DNA from: Hemicordylus capensis
Lineage: Eukaryota > Chordata > Lepidosauria > Squamata > Cordylidae
DNA: 64,000 nt
Reading direction: 5' to 3'
NCBI RefSeq assembly: GCF_027244095.1
Contig: NC_069662.1
Location: 143,300,294 to 143,364,293 of the forward strand
Below the pieces are notes generated by a model. The model ran no database searches. It was not told where the DNA came from and worked only from the letters and a program-made list of their open reading frames with translations. The translations under genes and the position numbers were made by a program. Shown here one piece after another: positions 34,531 through 44,699 of this stretch (position 1 is its first letter; every line of letters begins with the position of its first letter).

Positions 34531-35062
34531 TCTGAAAAGTATACAGTATACTGTGCTTGATTGGCCAGCAAACTTGCCTGACCTGACCCCATAGAGAATC
34601 TATGGGGCATTGCCAAGAGAAGGATGAGAGACATGAGACCAAACCATGCAGAATTGCTGAAGGCCGCTAATGAAGCATCCTGGTCTTCCATAATACCTCA
34701 TCAGTGCCACAGGCTGATAACATCCATGCCATGCCGCCTTGAGGCAGTAATTGCTGCAAAAGGGGCCCAAACCAAGTACTGAATACATATGCATGCTTAT
34801 ACTTTTCAGAGGTCCGATATTGTTCTATTCTTCAATCCTTGTCTTCTTGGTTCCATGTAATATTCTAATTTTCTGAGATTGTGGATTTGGGGTTTTCATG
34901 AGCTGTACGCCATGATCATCACAATTATAACAAATTAAGGCTTGACTTATCTCGCTTTGCATGTAATGCGTCTGTCTCATATATCAGTTTCACCTTTTAA
35001 TTTGCATTACTGAAATTAATGGACTTTTGCACGATATTCTAATTTTCCGAGTTTCACCTGTA
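34531..35062 (+). mobile_element. Tc1/mariner-like transposon 3' part
   Basis: The plus strand carries the antisense-free end of a transposase: WPANLPDLTP followed by a stop and RIYGALPREG-like words match the W-P-A-x-S-P-D-L-N-P-I-E-N-L-W block of Tc1-type DDE transposases. Further on, 'gagatgtaatgcgtctgtc'-type sequence leads to a terminal inverted repeat, 'ttccgagtttcacctgtata', at 35043-35062. The 5' part of the element is missing and the frame holds several stops, so the copy is dead. Confidence 0.7.
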
Positions 35063-35064
35063 TA

Positions 35065-36400
35065 TACACTGCTTATAAACATGCTAAATAAATAAATGAA
35101 AGTCTGCACAGGGGAAGTGGGTGGGGAGTTTTAGGGGGATCTGTTCTATTGTTGTTGGGGTTTGGTTGTTGTTGGGTTTTTTTTTTTTTACAAAGGAACG
35201 GGGGATGTGGGGTCCAGCCACTTCCTCTTGGGAGTGGAGTGTTTACAACCCAAGCTTAGACATGAGCAGGGCCATCAGGATCAGAATTGATCCAGTTTTT
35301 TGAATGATTCTTCCTCTGTGATGACAGGTACGGAAGCGCACACTGACTGCTCCCACTCATGAGGGTGTCAGAACGTGGGTGTTCTAAGCAGAGATGTGCT
35401 GTGTGTTGGGAAGCAGTGGTCAGGGGTATCCCTGCTTTCCTGATCCTGGGGACAGTGGCCAAGCTGCCACAGAAATATGCCTCCTGCCTGGCCATCCGCA
35501 TCTGTGCACAGGTGCACCCTTGCTTGCAGCCCTTGCTATCTACCTCCCTGCCCTGGGGCTGGGGAAGAAGAGGAAAGAGCCCTCCTCCGCGATTCCTTGG
35601 CCCACTTATCTGCATATGGCACAAAGAAGGAGCAAACCCAGGATTTTTGAATTTGTGTAAATCTACGTCCTGTTGGCTCACTCCACGGCCCCACACACGG
35701 CAGACTAGTGCACATGGGGTGTCACAATCTCCTCTGTGGTGCATGCAAGGCTTCAGAGAGATTTGGGAGAGGAAGATAGTGGATAATCCATGCTTTTTTC
35801 TTTTTTCTTTTAGCACAGAGAGTTGCGGGCACCACTAAAGTGGGGCCCCCTTGGGTTCATTGGTCAGTAAGTGGGCTGGCTATATTTGTGAGCTCTCAGT
35901 CTGTGGGTTGGGTATTACCCTTCTGCGGGCATGGCACAGCACAGCACAGCCTTATTCCCAGTAGACTAGCCCTGTCATGAGAGGGCTAGTCAGCTCATCA
36001 GCAAGCTGCCAGACAGCAGATTTCAATGGGTCTACATAGAACTGCTTTGCTGGGGTCATCTCGCGTCATCTTCCCTGGTTATGGTGGGACAGACCACCCC
36101 CCAGCATGCTCTGCACTCCCCCATCTGCACACTTCATAACAACAAATGTGGATTTCCCCCTCGCCTTCTGTAATGAAAGCAGAATTCCACCCCCACCTCC
36201 CCAAACCACCAGACACTTCATGCTTGTATGGTGCTTTCAGGGTGTGGGGCTACTTGTGTCAGGGGGAGTGCCATTCCTGGCAGAAGAACTGCTGGCATTG
36301 CAGGGCATTGAAAGGGGTTTAAATGCCCTTTCCCTGCCGAGGGTGGGTGGTTGGAAGTTAAGGACTTTATGCTGTCTCTTGTCTCAAAGACAGTGGAGGA
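35065..36400. other. Intergenic, no gene seen
   Basis: Several open frames of 60-190 codons exist on both strands between 35120 and 36400 (for example 35256-35816), but none shows a domain, splice logic or codon pattern that persuades me. Repeat family not recognised. Confidence 0.4.
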
Positions 36401-36760
36401 CAGACTAGTGAGTCAGAGGGCTAGAGGGTCAAGACATTGGTCATCCCTTCTCTACTGCTCTGACACTATCCCTTTGGAATGTAGATTGCTAATCTCTTCC
36501 TCCTCTCTCTCGCCTCTCTTCCTTTTCCTTCTACCTTGCAACATGCAAGCAAGCTCCTCTCCCTGCACCATGTGTGCAGAGATGCAGAATCCATCTGCAT
36601 CCAGCTAGATAGCTAGATTAGAGATCCTAACTCCTCACTTTCCTATCTAGAATGGAGTTCTCTAATAAATGCCTTATATATTGATTAGAAACTATGAACT
36701 GGCTCCAAGTTACTTTACTCTCAGCATACATGCATGCCTAACTAAATCCGCTGTGTTGTG
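36400..36760 (+). mobile_element. Possible solo LTR-like fragment
   Basis: A 'tctctaataaatgccttata' section (polyadenylation hexamer) follows a pyrimidine-rich run and precedes 'ctatgaactggctccaagtt', the sort of layout seen in the R/U5 part of an LTR. No partner LTR or internal region found. Weak call, fossil if real. Confidence 0.2.
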
Positions 36761-37261
36761 CCTCTGTGCACTCTGCTATAATGAAAAAAGGGTCTCTCTA
36801 CCAGAGAGAATTCCCAACATGGTGGAGTGCTCAAAAAAGGCACGATTGTGCTAAGCACACCCCCTTTGAGACTGTGGCCAATCATGGCTGCCCTGCTGAC
36901 GCAGTAATGCGTTGCCCACAATCTGGCTGTGGAGCTGGCTGGGATCGGCCTCAGAGGTTGAGCAGCAGGAAGGGGCTCCCCTCTCCTGCAGCTGGAGTTT
37001 GGTGGGCTGCGGTTTGGCACAGCTTTGTAACTATCATGGAAGGGACTGGAGTCCCAGTTTGGAAATGCATTATGTTTAGTCCCACACAATTTCAAAGGAA
37101 TCAAGATTGGGATCTATGTCACAGAATGTTTATTTGTAATCAATGGAAATTGCACATTTGCCTGAAAATTAGATTCAATTTAAATATATAAAAGTAGTAC
37201 CTAACTTTTTATTAGTTGAACAAAAGACATGCAAAGGCTTTGAATAGACAAGTTTAAAAAA

Positions 37262-37545
37262 ATTAAATTCAAAAGTTTGCTCCATAACAAAATGAAAAAA
37301 TGACATTTTTAAAAAGCTTTCATTTACTTCACTGAAAACATTTGAAATGGTATGTCTATTAGACTCCAAAGTTACCACATTAAATACAAAATACACTGTC
37401 TTGGATCCAGGGAACCCACCATGTTTCTCACACTCTGCTTTTCTGTAACACTTATACTAAAAAGGATATGATAATCATATTTCACCTTCTGGGACCCAGA
37501 ATCCTACTGCTCATGTGAATGCAATCAGTGCACCCTCATGGAACT
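37262..37545. repeat. Segmental duplicate downstream of PKS, flank unit 1
   Basis: Nearly identical to 37770-38118 over 'tttgctccataac' through 'gaatgcaatcagtgcaccct', with scattered differences and two indels. It directly adjoins the copied PKS terminal exon (37546-37745). Confidence 0.85.
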
Positions 37546-37565
37546 TCTTATTTACAGTTATAAAA

Positions 37566-37745
37566 AAGACTGTATTATCAACATTATAGCTACAAATAAA
37601 CACTCCAGCTTTCTTCTTCAACTTTTCCTTTCCCACAGTGTTCTCTCTTAAGTTTTCCAGTTGTTTTATTAAATTTTTTTTCTAAAAGTGATGCTAAACT
37701 AAGGACTGTGGCATGAGGATCAAGTAATTTCACAACTGGTATATC
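37566..37745 (-). pseudogene. Copy of the PKS 3'-terminal coding sequence
   Basis: The minus strand reads [20 protein letters not shown] and ends [11 protein letters not shown] followed by a stop, matching the last 51 residues of the PKS at 39138-39300 with a few substitutions (EKKFNKTTGKLKREH instead of [14 protein letters not shown]). The match stops abruptly at the DIPVV codon, without a splice acceptor. There is no ACP serine or upstream domain, so it cannot function alone. It marks a tandem duplication of the gene's 3' end; a whole second PKS copy may once have stood here. The remaining frame is unbroken. Confidence 0.85.
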
Positions 37746-37769
37746 TAAATTTGAATTTGAATTTAGAAA

Positions 37770-38118
37770 AAATTTAAGTTCAAAAGTTTGCTCCATAACA
37801 CAATGAAAAAGTGACATTTTTAAAAAGCTTTCATTTACTTCACTGAAAACATTTGAAATGATATGTCTATTAGACTCCAAAGTTACCACATTAAATACAA
37901 AATACACTGTCTTGGATCCAGGGAACCCACCATGTTTCACACACTCTGCCTTTCTGTGACACTTATATTCAAAAGGACACGATAACCATGTTTCATGTTA
38001 GTACAAGCTACTATCCACTCTTCCATCATATATTTATATCAGGCAATTAAGGAGACCTTCTGGGATCCCGAATCCTACTGCGCATGTGAATGTAATCAGT
38101 GCACCCTCATGCAGCTTC
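37770..38118. repeat. Segmental duplicate downstream of PKS, flank unit 2
   Basis: Second copy of 37262-37545. In unit 1 the flank runs straight into the exon copy; here about 970 bp of other sequence, including a palindromic element, separates it from the true PKS end at 39093. Confidence 0.85.
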
Positions 38119-38394
38119 TAGGGAACGCCTACAGTCACCTCAAAATACAGATAAAGGAGAGACAATCACAACAGCTGCTACGTAACTGCAAAAGTCACCC
38201 ATTTCCTAAATCCTTTAATTATTCAATCTTGAGGTACATGGATATTATAGTTAGCAGAAGTTCTATTAATTACATCCATAATACATAATTTTGGAAGTGT
38301 TACAAATGTAAAATATTTCATTATAACTAAGAAAATGTATTTTTATAATGGCGGCCGACATGAAGATGTACCCTGCAATATTTCCAATTGGCTG

Positions 38395-38765
38395 GCAATG
38401 CTGCAGGTGTCTAATTAAGCCCCAGCATTGCAAATACTTAACACAGTATTTACATTGGCCCTCTTGATGCGTAGCATTACAGCTCCATAACACTGTGCCC
38501 CAGAGCTGCTGCAGAGGCAGAATGCAGCCCCGATGCTGGCAAGAACAGGCAGTAACATTCGCAGCGCTTTTTCAGTTTTCCCCATTGTGTGGATGGTCAA
38601 AGCGGTGGAAGCACTGCTTCCTCTACTGCCTGTTCTTACCATCATCCCGGCTGCATTCCAGCTTTGCAGCAGTCCCAGGGCAAAGTGTTATGCGGCTGTA
38701 ATGCTGTGCATCATTTCAGCAACCATTTCCAATATAAATGGCACGGTGCAAGCGTAGCCACATTT
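38395..38765. mobile_element. Imperfect palindromic element downstream of PKS
   Basis: The left arm 38440-38570 ('tagcattacagctccataac', 'aagaacaggcagta') pairs with the right arm 38600-38740 in inverted orientation at about 75-80 percent, centred near 38580. Likely a foldback MITE. It explains the mirrored short open frames on both strands here. Confidence 0.6.
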
Positions 38766-39121
38766 TAAATACTGAAATAAAGTGTGGTTTTGCGCAACAT
38801 TGCCGCAGCTTCTTTAGACATGCACAGCACCACTGGGTACTCAGAAAAGCCAGTGCTGTGTTGGATATCATGTTGGCCACTGAAAATAAGCATTCCAGTA
38901 ATGGCTTCAGTCATGAACACTAAATGCTTCAAAGTAAGCTGTTTCAGAGCAACAAACTCATGGTATGCCAAATTGTTTGCAGAATTCAATGAATTCCTTT
39001 CTATTGAAATCCTGATTAAATATCAGATTTCTTTAAAAAAAAATTCCATTTAATATTCAGTAATAAACATATGATTGTTCTTGAGGGTCACTAACTTCTT
39101 ATTTACAGTTATAAAAAAGAG

Positions 39122-39127
39122 TTTATT
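39122..39127 (-). terminator. AATAAA polyadenylation hexamer of the PKS gene
   Basis: On the minus strand AATAAA lies about 10 bases after the TAG stop (39138-39140). The exon copy at 37566 has a changed hexamer. If used, the 3' UTR is only a few dozen bases. Confidence 0.45.
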
Positions 39128-39137
39128 AAGATTATAT

Positions 39138-42100
39138 CTACAAATAAACACTCCAGCTTTCTTCTTCAACTTTTCCTCTCCCACAGTGCTCTTGTTTAAG
39201 TTTTCCTATTTTATTAAATTGTTCGTCTAAAAGTGATGCTAAACTAAGCACTGTGGCATGAGGATCAAGTAACTTCACAACTGGTATATCCACCCTTTTT
39301 TCCTGCAAAATGTGATTTCGTAAAGTCATAGCTAACATAGAATCCATTCCAAGAGACAAAACAGATGTATTCATTGCAATTTCACTTGCATCTGTACCAG
39401 TGAGCTGACTCACCAAGGACATGATATAATCTTCAGATTTGACTGAATCCAAATCCTGGGACACAATTTGTTTGGAAAGATGAAAATTACTACCAAGAAC
39501 TTCTGTAATGACCGCATGCATGCGATATCTAAATGATGGATTCTGAGAAATAAAAGTCTGGAAGTTCAACCTCATGACAGCTTGCTGAGGATTGTTCAAA
39601 AGTAAGCACCTTTTAAGGTAGTCATACAAATCATTCACTTGGAGAATCTCTATACCCTTGGCTTCCAAAATATTTTGAATTTCATTTTGATTTTGCAGTA
39701 CTCCAAGATTGAAGGCACCCCAGTTAATGGATTGTCCTGGAAGACCACAATTTCTTCTGTATTGGCAGAAAAGATCTAGGAAGGAATTGGCAGCCGCATA
39801 GTTTGCTTGCATTGAATTTCCAAGAAAGGAAGAAACAGATGAATAACATACAAAATAGTCAAGATCCTGCCCTTGGGTCGCATGGTGAAGATTGATGGCT
39901 CCTACAATCTTTGGATTTAACACTTTCTCAAAAGTGGATATAGTCAAGGTTTCAATCCACCCATCATGTAAAACCACTGCACTGTGGAAGACGCCCTTGA
40001 TTTGGCACTTTGGAAAGACTTTGCGGATTGAATTGATTGCTCTGTCAACATCAGCCTTAAAAGTTATATTGCACTGCAGACTGATTATCCTGCTCCATTT
40101 ATATTGATTCTTCAAATTACTTATTTCCATTTCCTTCTCAGAGTTTGGCTTTCTCCGTGAAAGAATCACAATGCACCCTCCTCCATTCTGAACAATAAAT
40201 TTCACCGTTTCAAAGCCAAGCCCAGTGAGTCCCCCTGCAACTATGTAAACAGCATTCTGCTGAAACATTTCCCCCTTTGTTTCTGATATGGGTATCTCAG
40301 AAATACAGTGGTTTTCTGCCTGACTTTTCAAGACAGCACATGGGACAGATTTGCAGGTAAAATGGGACGGTGCCTCAGTGTCTGTGCTTTTATAATCCTC
40401 TCTCTGCTGAAAAACAAAAGATGGTAAGTGTTTACGTTGTGTGAGTGGCATTGCTTTCATCCAGCTCAAGAAAGCTTTATGGGATTTTTTCAGAGATGCT
40501 TTCTGAAAAATGCTTTCAAGACTGAGAACATGAATGTGAAAGTTTTCATGGTGGCTTCCGAAGAGATAATCCAGACTTTCAGAGTGGTAGTTGCTACATG
40601 CCACCACTACATCTTGGAGACGTGAAAGGCGAGCTAAAACATCTTTGGGGAATCTTTCCAGTGGCGGCAGGAAGACAAGGGCATTGCAATGAACTACACG
40701 TTGCTCCAGGTTGCTGTCAAGTACAGTACTGATTGTTTTCCAGCCGGCATTTTGGGCTGACTGAATAAGCACTTTGCACAAAACCGATTGTGGTTCAGGA
40801 GAAACGATGCCTAACATTCCACTCTGTTTCATCTTTGGTAACATCTGATGCAAAATTTCCCAGGCCATCCTGAAGAATGAAACACAGGGTGTAGTTTCAA
40901 AGCATGGGAATTTCTGGGTGTTAAAACACGCTGCCTCTGGGATCCTGATTCTTGAAGATGCAACAACCGGATAACATGAAACAATATGATCTCCCACTCT
41001 GAGTTTTTTCACTTTGCAGCCTGTTGCAACTATTGTACCACTGCAGTCCAGGGCTAAGAGCTTGTGTTTATCCATTGTCTGTGAATTCCAGTATAATGTG
41101 TTTCCAAAGTTCAAGCTGGAAAGGCTAACAGGGAAATAATCTTCAGAATGGATACTTATTTTTTCAATTTGCACTTCCACACTGTGTTTATCAAGAGGAA
41201 CACTAATGTCATCAGTAAGCTCACCATATAGATTTCCCACTTCATATGGCACAGAAGTGTAGAGAGTGAATAGCTTAGAGTTTTGAAGGGACTGAGAAGG
41301 TACATTTGAGCATATGTCATCAGTCTGTGTACGTCTGATCTCAGAGGTGTAAACTCTACCCTGATTGATCCAGATTTCAGGATAATTCTCGGCTTCATAT
41401 TCTGCTAAAACATCTGCTAAGACTGACACATCAATTGTGCTTGTGGAGCCGATATCGATCATCTGAAATGTGATCTCAGGCACTTCAATCTTGCAGGTTC
41501 GTGCCATGCCATACAAAGCAAAGCCAGGGTTAATGTGATCTACATTATTTGCTGTTCTGTAAGTGATTATCTTGATGGAGCAATGACAATTCTTCCCTCT
41601 CAATGCAATAACAAGTTGCCGGAAAGCTTCACAACACTTTGATACACCTGCAACCACACTGTCTGGGTTTTCTTCACTTAATCTTTGAATTCCCCACAGA
41701 AACAACACATCATTGTAGCCCTCTACCTCCAGCTTAACTTTGTCTTGTGCAGTTGATTCTGAGTTTCTGGCTTCCAGAAATTTCTCCCAGTCTTCATACA
41801 TGAAAAATTTAGAATCTTTATGCAAGTATCTTTTTAGCTGCTGGGATACCCCAGTTGTGTCAGCAAACACTGCGACCCTGAGTGCTCTTCCTGAGTGTTG
41901 GATCATCTGAGAATGGGGTAACTCCTTCCACTTATTTTCAAACAATAAATCAGTTTCTCTGCTGGAAGTCCCTATAAAAGTGAGCCCAACATGTTTCATC
42001 TCAGCCAAAACAGAGCCGTGTTTATCTGTGAAGCATCCACAAAACTCCAAGTAGTTCTCTGTAGACTTGCTTGTTTTTAAATATATCATCATTTCTTCCT

Positions 42101-44699
42101 CCAAAGGTCTCACAATTACAAGGCTGCTTATACCAGAAGGAAAGCCTATACGATTTTTGAAAGTCTTTGCAATTATAAGTGTCATTTGTAGAAAACAGTC
42201 CAAGAGTACTGGATGGACAGAGTATGTATGCATTTCTTCCTGAAGGTATTTGTTCACCTTCATGATGGTTATAGCTTCTTTCAGTTCTTCACAGTAATAT
42301 ACACCACTCAGCTGCTTAAAAATTGAACCATACTGGAATCCAGCAGAAGACAGGGTTTCATATATCTCATCTTGGCTTATGACAGACGAACACCGTTGCA
42401 AAACGTCTTTCAAGGAAATACTTTTTACTTCAAGAGATATTTCTGGATTCTTAGTGACTTGTCCCAAAGCATAGACCGCCCCTGATGAGGACAGTATTTT
42501 GAAATCTCTCACCGATTCTTGTGATTCTACTTTCACTTTCACATCATGAGTACTTTCAGTTAAAACACATGGTGATGTAAACTTCATGCTTATCTGATAC
42601 AAACTTAAGGGCACTTTTAGTTTTGAGCTAGTCATCACAGCTGTCAATGCAAGTTGAACAAAAAAGGCCCCAGGAACTAGAGCAACGCCGTTGTGCTTGT
42701 GCTCATACAAATAAGGCATTCGTGTTTGAGAGATGGTACACCTAAATTCTGAATCGTCATTGCTAACATTGTGAACTAAAGAATGGCTTAAGTCTGCATC
42801 CCTTTGGGTTTGCTGTGGGAGAATGTCCATATAAGATAGGAGTTTCTTGCGATCAAACTGATACCTGGGATAGGCTACTGGGGAACTCTGATATCCTTCA
42901 TAGAAGCACTTCCAATCTGGATTAAATCCCAATTCAAAAAGCCCTTTTACAAGTGTGAGAAGTGTTTCATACTCTTTGTGAGTTTGCAATGAAGGAAAAA
43001 CTTTAGTCTGTGTTCCTAATGTTTCAGTTATATATCTCTGCAGTGCTTTTTGGGGACCAACTTCTATAAACACAATCTTTTCCTTGTTTTTGGCTGAAGT
43101 CATGATGGCCTGTGCGAAACAAACAGGATCCCTAGCTTGTCTGGCCCAGTGGCGACCTACAAAAAAGTCATTTGAAACAGCCTTCCCAGTCACTGTTGAG
43201 AAAACCTCCAATTCAGGCTTCCCTTCCTTTAATTCTGATAGACTTGTTGCCATCTCTGCTAGGACTGGATCCATCATGTGGCTGTGATATGCAACTGGCA
43301 CATTTAAAGCATGAAGAAAGAGGTTTCTTTCGCTGAAGCGTTCAGATAAGTCTTTCTGAAGGGCATTGATGGAATCTGCATCTCCCGACAACGTACAAGA
43401 CTGTGGACCATTAAATGCTGCAACACAGACCTTGCCCAAGTATGCTCCAAGGGTTCCCGACACCTCTTCAACAGGGATGTTCCCAATCACCAACATTTGG
43501 CCTCCAGGGACCTTAGCCTGCAGCCTGCTCCTGTGATAGATGACTTTGACAGCATCTTCCAGAGAAAGAAAGCCAGCACAATGGGCAGCAGCAACTTCAC
43601 CAACTGAATGGCCGACAGCAGCAGTTGGCTTAATTCCCCAGGACTGTAGAAGAGTAACCAAGGCCACCTGCAGTGTGAAGAGTAAGGGCTGGGCAATTTC
43701 AGGCCTGGACAAATCTTCATGGTCACCTTCTGTTAATTCCAGGATATCAATGGGGAAGTAGTTTTGAAATAATTCTTCTATTTCTTTACATTTGTCTCTA
43801 AACACAGGCTCAGATCGTAGCAGGGTCCCAAATATCCATTTCAAATTCAGACCATTACCAGAGAACACAAAAACTAATTCTGGAGGCTTATTTGATGGAG
43901 CTATCTCCATTTCAGCTGCAGAAGAAAGCTGTTGCTCTAAGTGTTGGAGGGAGGATGCCAGAAATGCTTTTCTGTACTTGTAGTTTATATGGCTTCTTCT
44001 ACATGCAGATGTGTAGGCCAGACCTGGGAGTGTTGCCGAGTCATTTGTGTTGACGTGTCTAGCTGTGTCTTCCATTGCTTGTTTGAGGGAATAACGTGAA
44101 GCTGCAGAGATGACAAACAACTCTGCAGGTCTTTTAGCTGGAGGAAGAGCCTGGGCTTGCTTAACCTGTCTGACTACTACATGGGCATTGGTCCCCCCAA
44201 ATCCAAAACAGTTGACCCCAGCTACTCTGCCATATTCACTAGACTCATCCCACCTCTCCACCATGGTTGGAACACAGAGATTTAATTTCTCAGTATTTAT
44301 GCTGCTATTACTCTCTGAGAAGTGCAAGGATGGAACAATCTTTCCATGGTGCATCATGAGAAGAACTTTGATTAATCCTGCTGCCCCAGCCGCTGACTCT
44401 GGGTGCCCAATGTTCCCTTTAACTGAACCCATCTTGAGAGCCGATACTTTTGGAGACCTCTTTCTACCAATGATATTGCCCAGGGTTTCTGCTTCGGTGG
44501 AATCTCCTGTAGGAGTTCCTGTGCCATGTGCTTCAACATACTGCACAGCTGATGGATCAACGTGAGCTGGGTAAATGCTTAGAAGCAAGTTTTCCTGTTG
44601 CTGTTGAGATGGTCTGGTGATTGGCGTGGCAGATCTTCCATCCTGGTTAACTGCACTGATGCTGATGATACCCCATATTTTATTGAAGTCTTCCTGTGC
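39138..44699 (-). CDS. PKS coding exon 6 (AT-DH-ER-KR-ACP, last)
   Basis: A single 5.56-kb exon encodes residues 253-2105: the KS C-terminal half, AT, DH, the pseudo-KR/ER region, KR and ACP. Acceptor CCAAAACAG ends at 44700; the exon opens [20 protein letters not shown] in phase 0. The frame stays open to TAG at 39138. No frameshift or stop interrupts it, which argues for a working gene. Confidence 0.95.
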   Translation of the reverse strand, partial: AQEDFNKIWGIISISAVNQDGRSATPITRPSQQQQENLLLSIYPAHVDPSAVQYVEAHGTGTPTGDSTEAETLGNIIGRKRSPKVSALKMGSVKGNIGHPESAAGAAGLIKVLLMMHHGKIVPSLHFSESNSSINTEKLNLCVPTMVERWDESSEYGRVAGVNCFGFGGTNAHVVVRQVKQAQALPPAKRPAELFVISAASRYSLKQAMEDTARHVNTNDSATLPGLAYTSACRRSHINYKYRKAFLASSLQHLEQQLSSAAEMEIAPSNKPPELVFVFSGNGLNLKWIFGTLLRSEPVFRDKCKEIEELFQNYFPIDILELTEGDHEDLSRPEIAQPLLFTLQVALVTLLQSWGIKPTAAVGHSVGEVAAAHCAGFLSLEDAVKVIYHRSRLQAKVPGGQMLVIGNIPVEEVSGTLGAYLGKVCVAAFNGPQSCTLSGDADSINALQKDLSERFSERNLFLHALNVPVAYHSHMMDPVLAEMATSLSELKEGKPELEVFSTVTGKAVSNDFFVGRHWARQARDPVCFAQAIMTSAKNKEKIVFIEVGPQKALQRYITETLGTQTKVFPSLQTHKEYETLLTLVKGLFELGFNPDWKCFYEGYQSSPVAYPRYQFDRKKLLSYMDILPQQTQRDADLSHSLVHNVSNDDSEFRCTISQTRMPYLYEHKHNGVALVPGAFFVQLALTAVMTSSKLKVPLSLYQISMKFTSPCVLTESTHDVKVKVESQESVRDFKILSSSGAVYALGQVTKNPEISLEVKSISLKDVLQRCSSVISQDEIYETLSSAGFQYGSIFKQLSGVYYCEELKEAITIMKVNKYLQEEMHTYSVHPVLLDCFLQMTLIIAKTFKNRIGFPSGISSLVIVRPLEEEMMIYLKTSKSTENYLEFCGCFTDKHGSVLAEMKHVGLTFIGTSSRETDLLFENKWKELPHSQMIQHSGRALRVAVFADTTGVSQQLKRYLHKDSKFFMYEDWEKFLEARNSESTAQDKVKLEVEGYNDVLFLWGIQRLSEENPDSVVAGVSKCCEAFRQLVIALRGKNCHCSIKIITYRTANNVDHINPGFALYGMARTCKIEVPEITFQMIDIGSTSTIDVSVLADVLAEYEAENYPEIWINQGRVYTSEIRRTQTDDICSNVPSQSLQNSKLFTLYTSVPYEVGNLYGELTDDISVPLDKHSVEVQIEKISIHSEDYFPVSLSSLNFGNTLYWNSQTMDKHKLLALDCSGTIVATGCKVKKLRVGDHIVSCYPVVASSRIRIPEAACFNTQKFPCFETTPCVSFFRMAWEILHQMLPKMKQSGMLGIVSPEPQSVLCKVLIQSAQNAGWKTISTVLDSNLEQRVVHCNALVFLPPLERFPKDVLARLSRLQDVVVACSNYHSESLDYLFGSHHENFHIHVLSLESIFQKASLKKSHKAFLSWMKAMPLTQRKHLPSFVFQQREDYKSTDTEAPSHFTCKSVPCAVLKSQAENHCISEIPISETKGEMFQQNAVYIVAGGLTGLGFETVKFIVQNGGGCIVILSRRKPNSEKEMEISNLKNQYKWSRIISLQCNITFKADVDRAINSIRKVFPKCQIKGVFHSAVVLHDGWIETLTISTFEKVLNPKIVGAINLHHATQGQDLDYFVCYSSVSSFLGNSMQANYAAANSFLDLFCQYRRNCGLPGQSINWGAFNLGVLQNQNEIQNILEAKGIEILQVNDLYDYLKRCLLLNNPQQAVMRLNFQTFISQNPSFRYRMHAVITEVLGSNFHLSKQIVSQDLDSVKSEDYIMSLVSQLTGTDASEIAMNTSVLSLGMDSMLAMTLRNHILQEKRVDIPVVKLLDPHATVLSLASLLDEQFNKIGKLKQEHCGRGKVEEESWSVYL

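Noticed and set aside
35256-35816. 186-codon minus-strand open frame and its 159-codon plus-strand partner
   Set aside because: No domain, no splice context, overlapping frames on both strands; probably chance.
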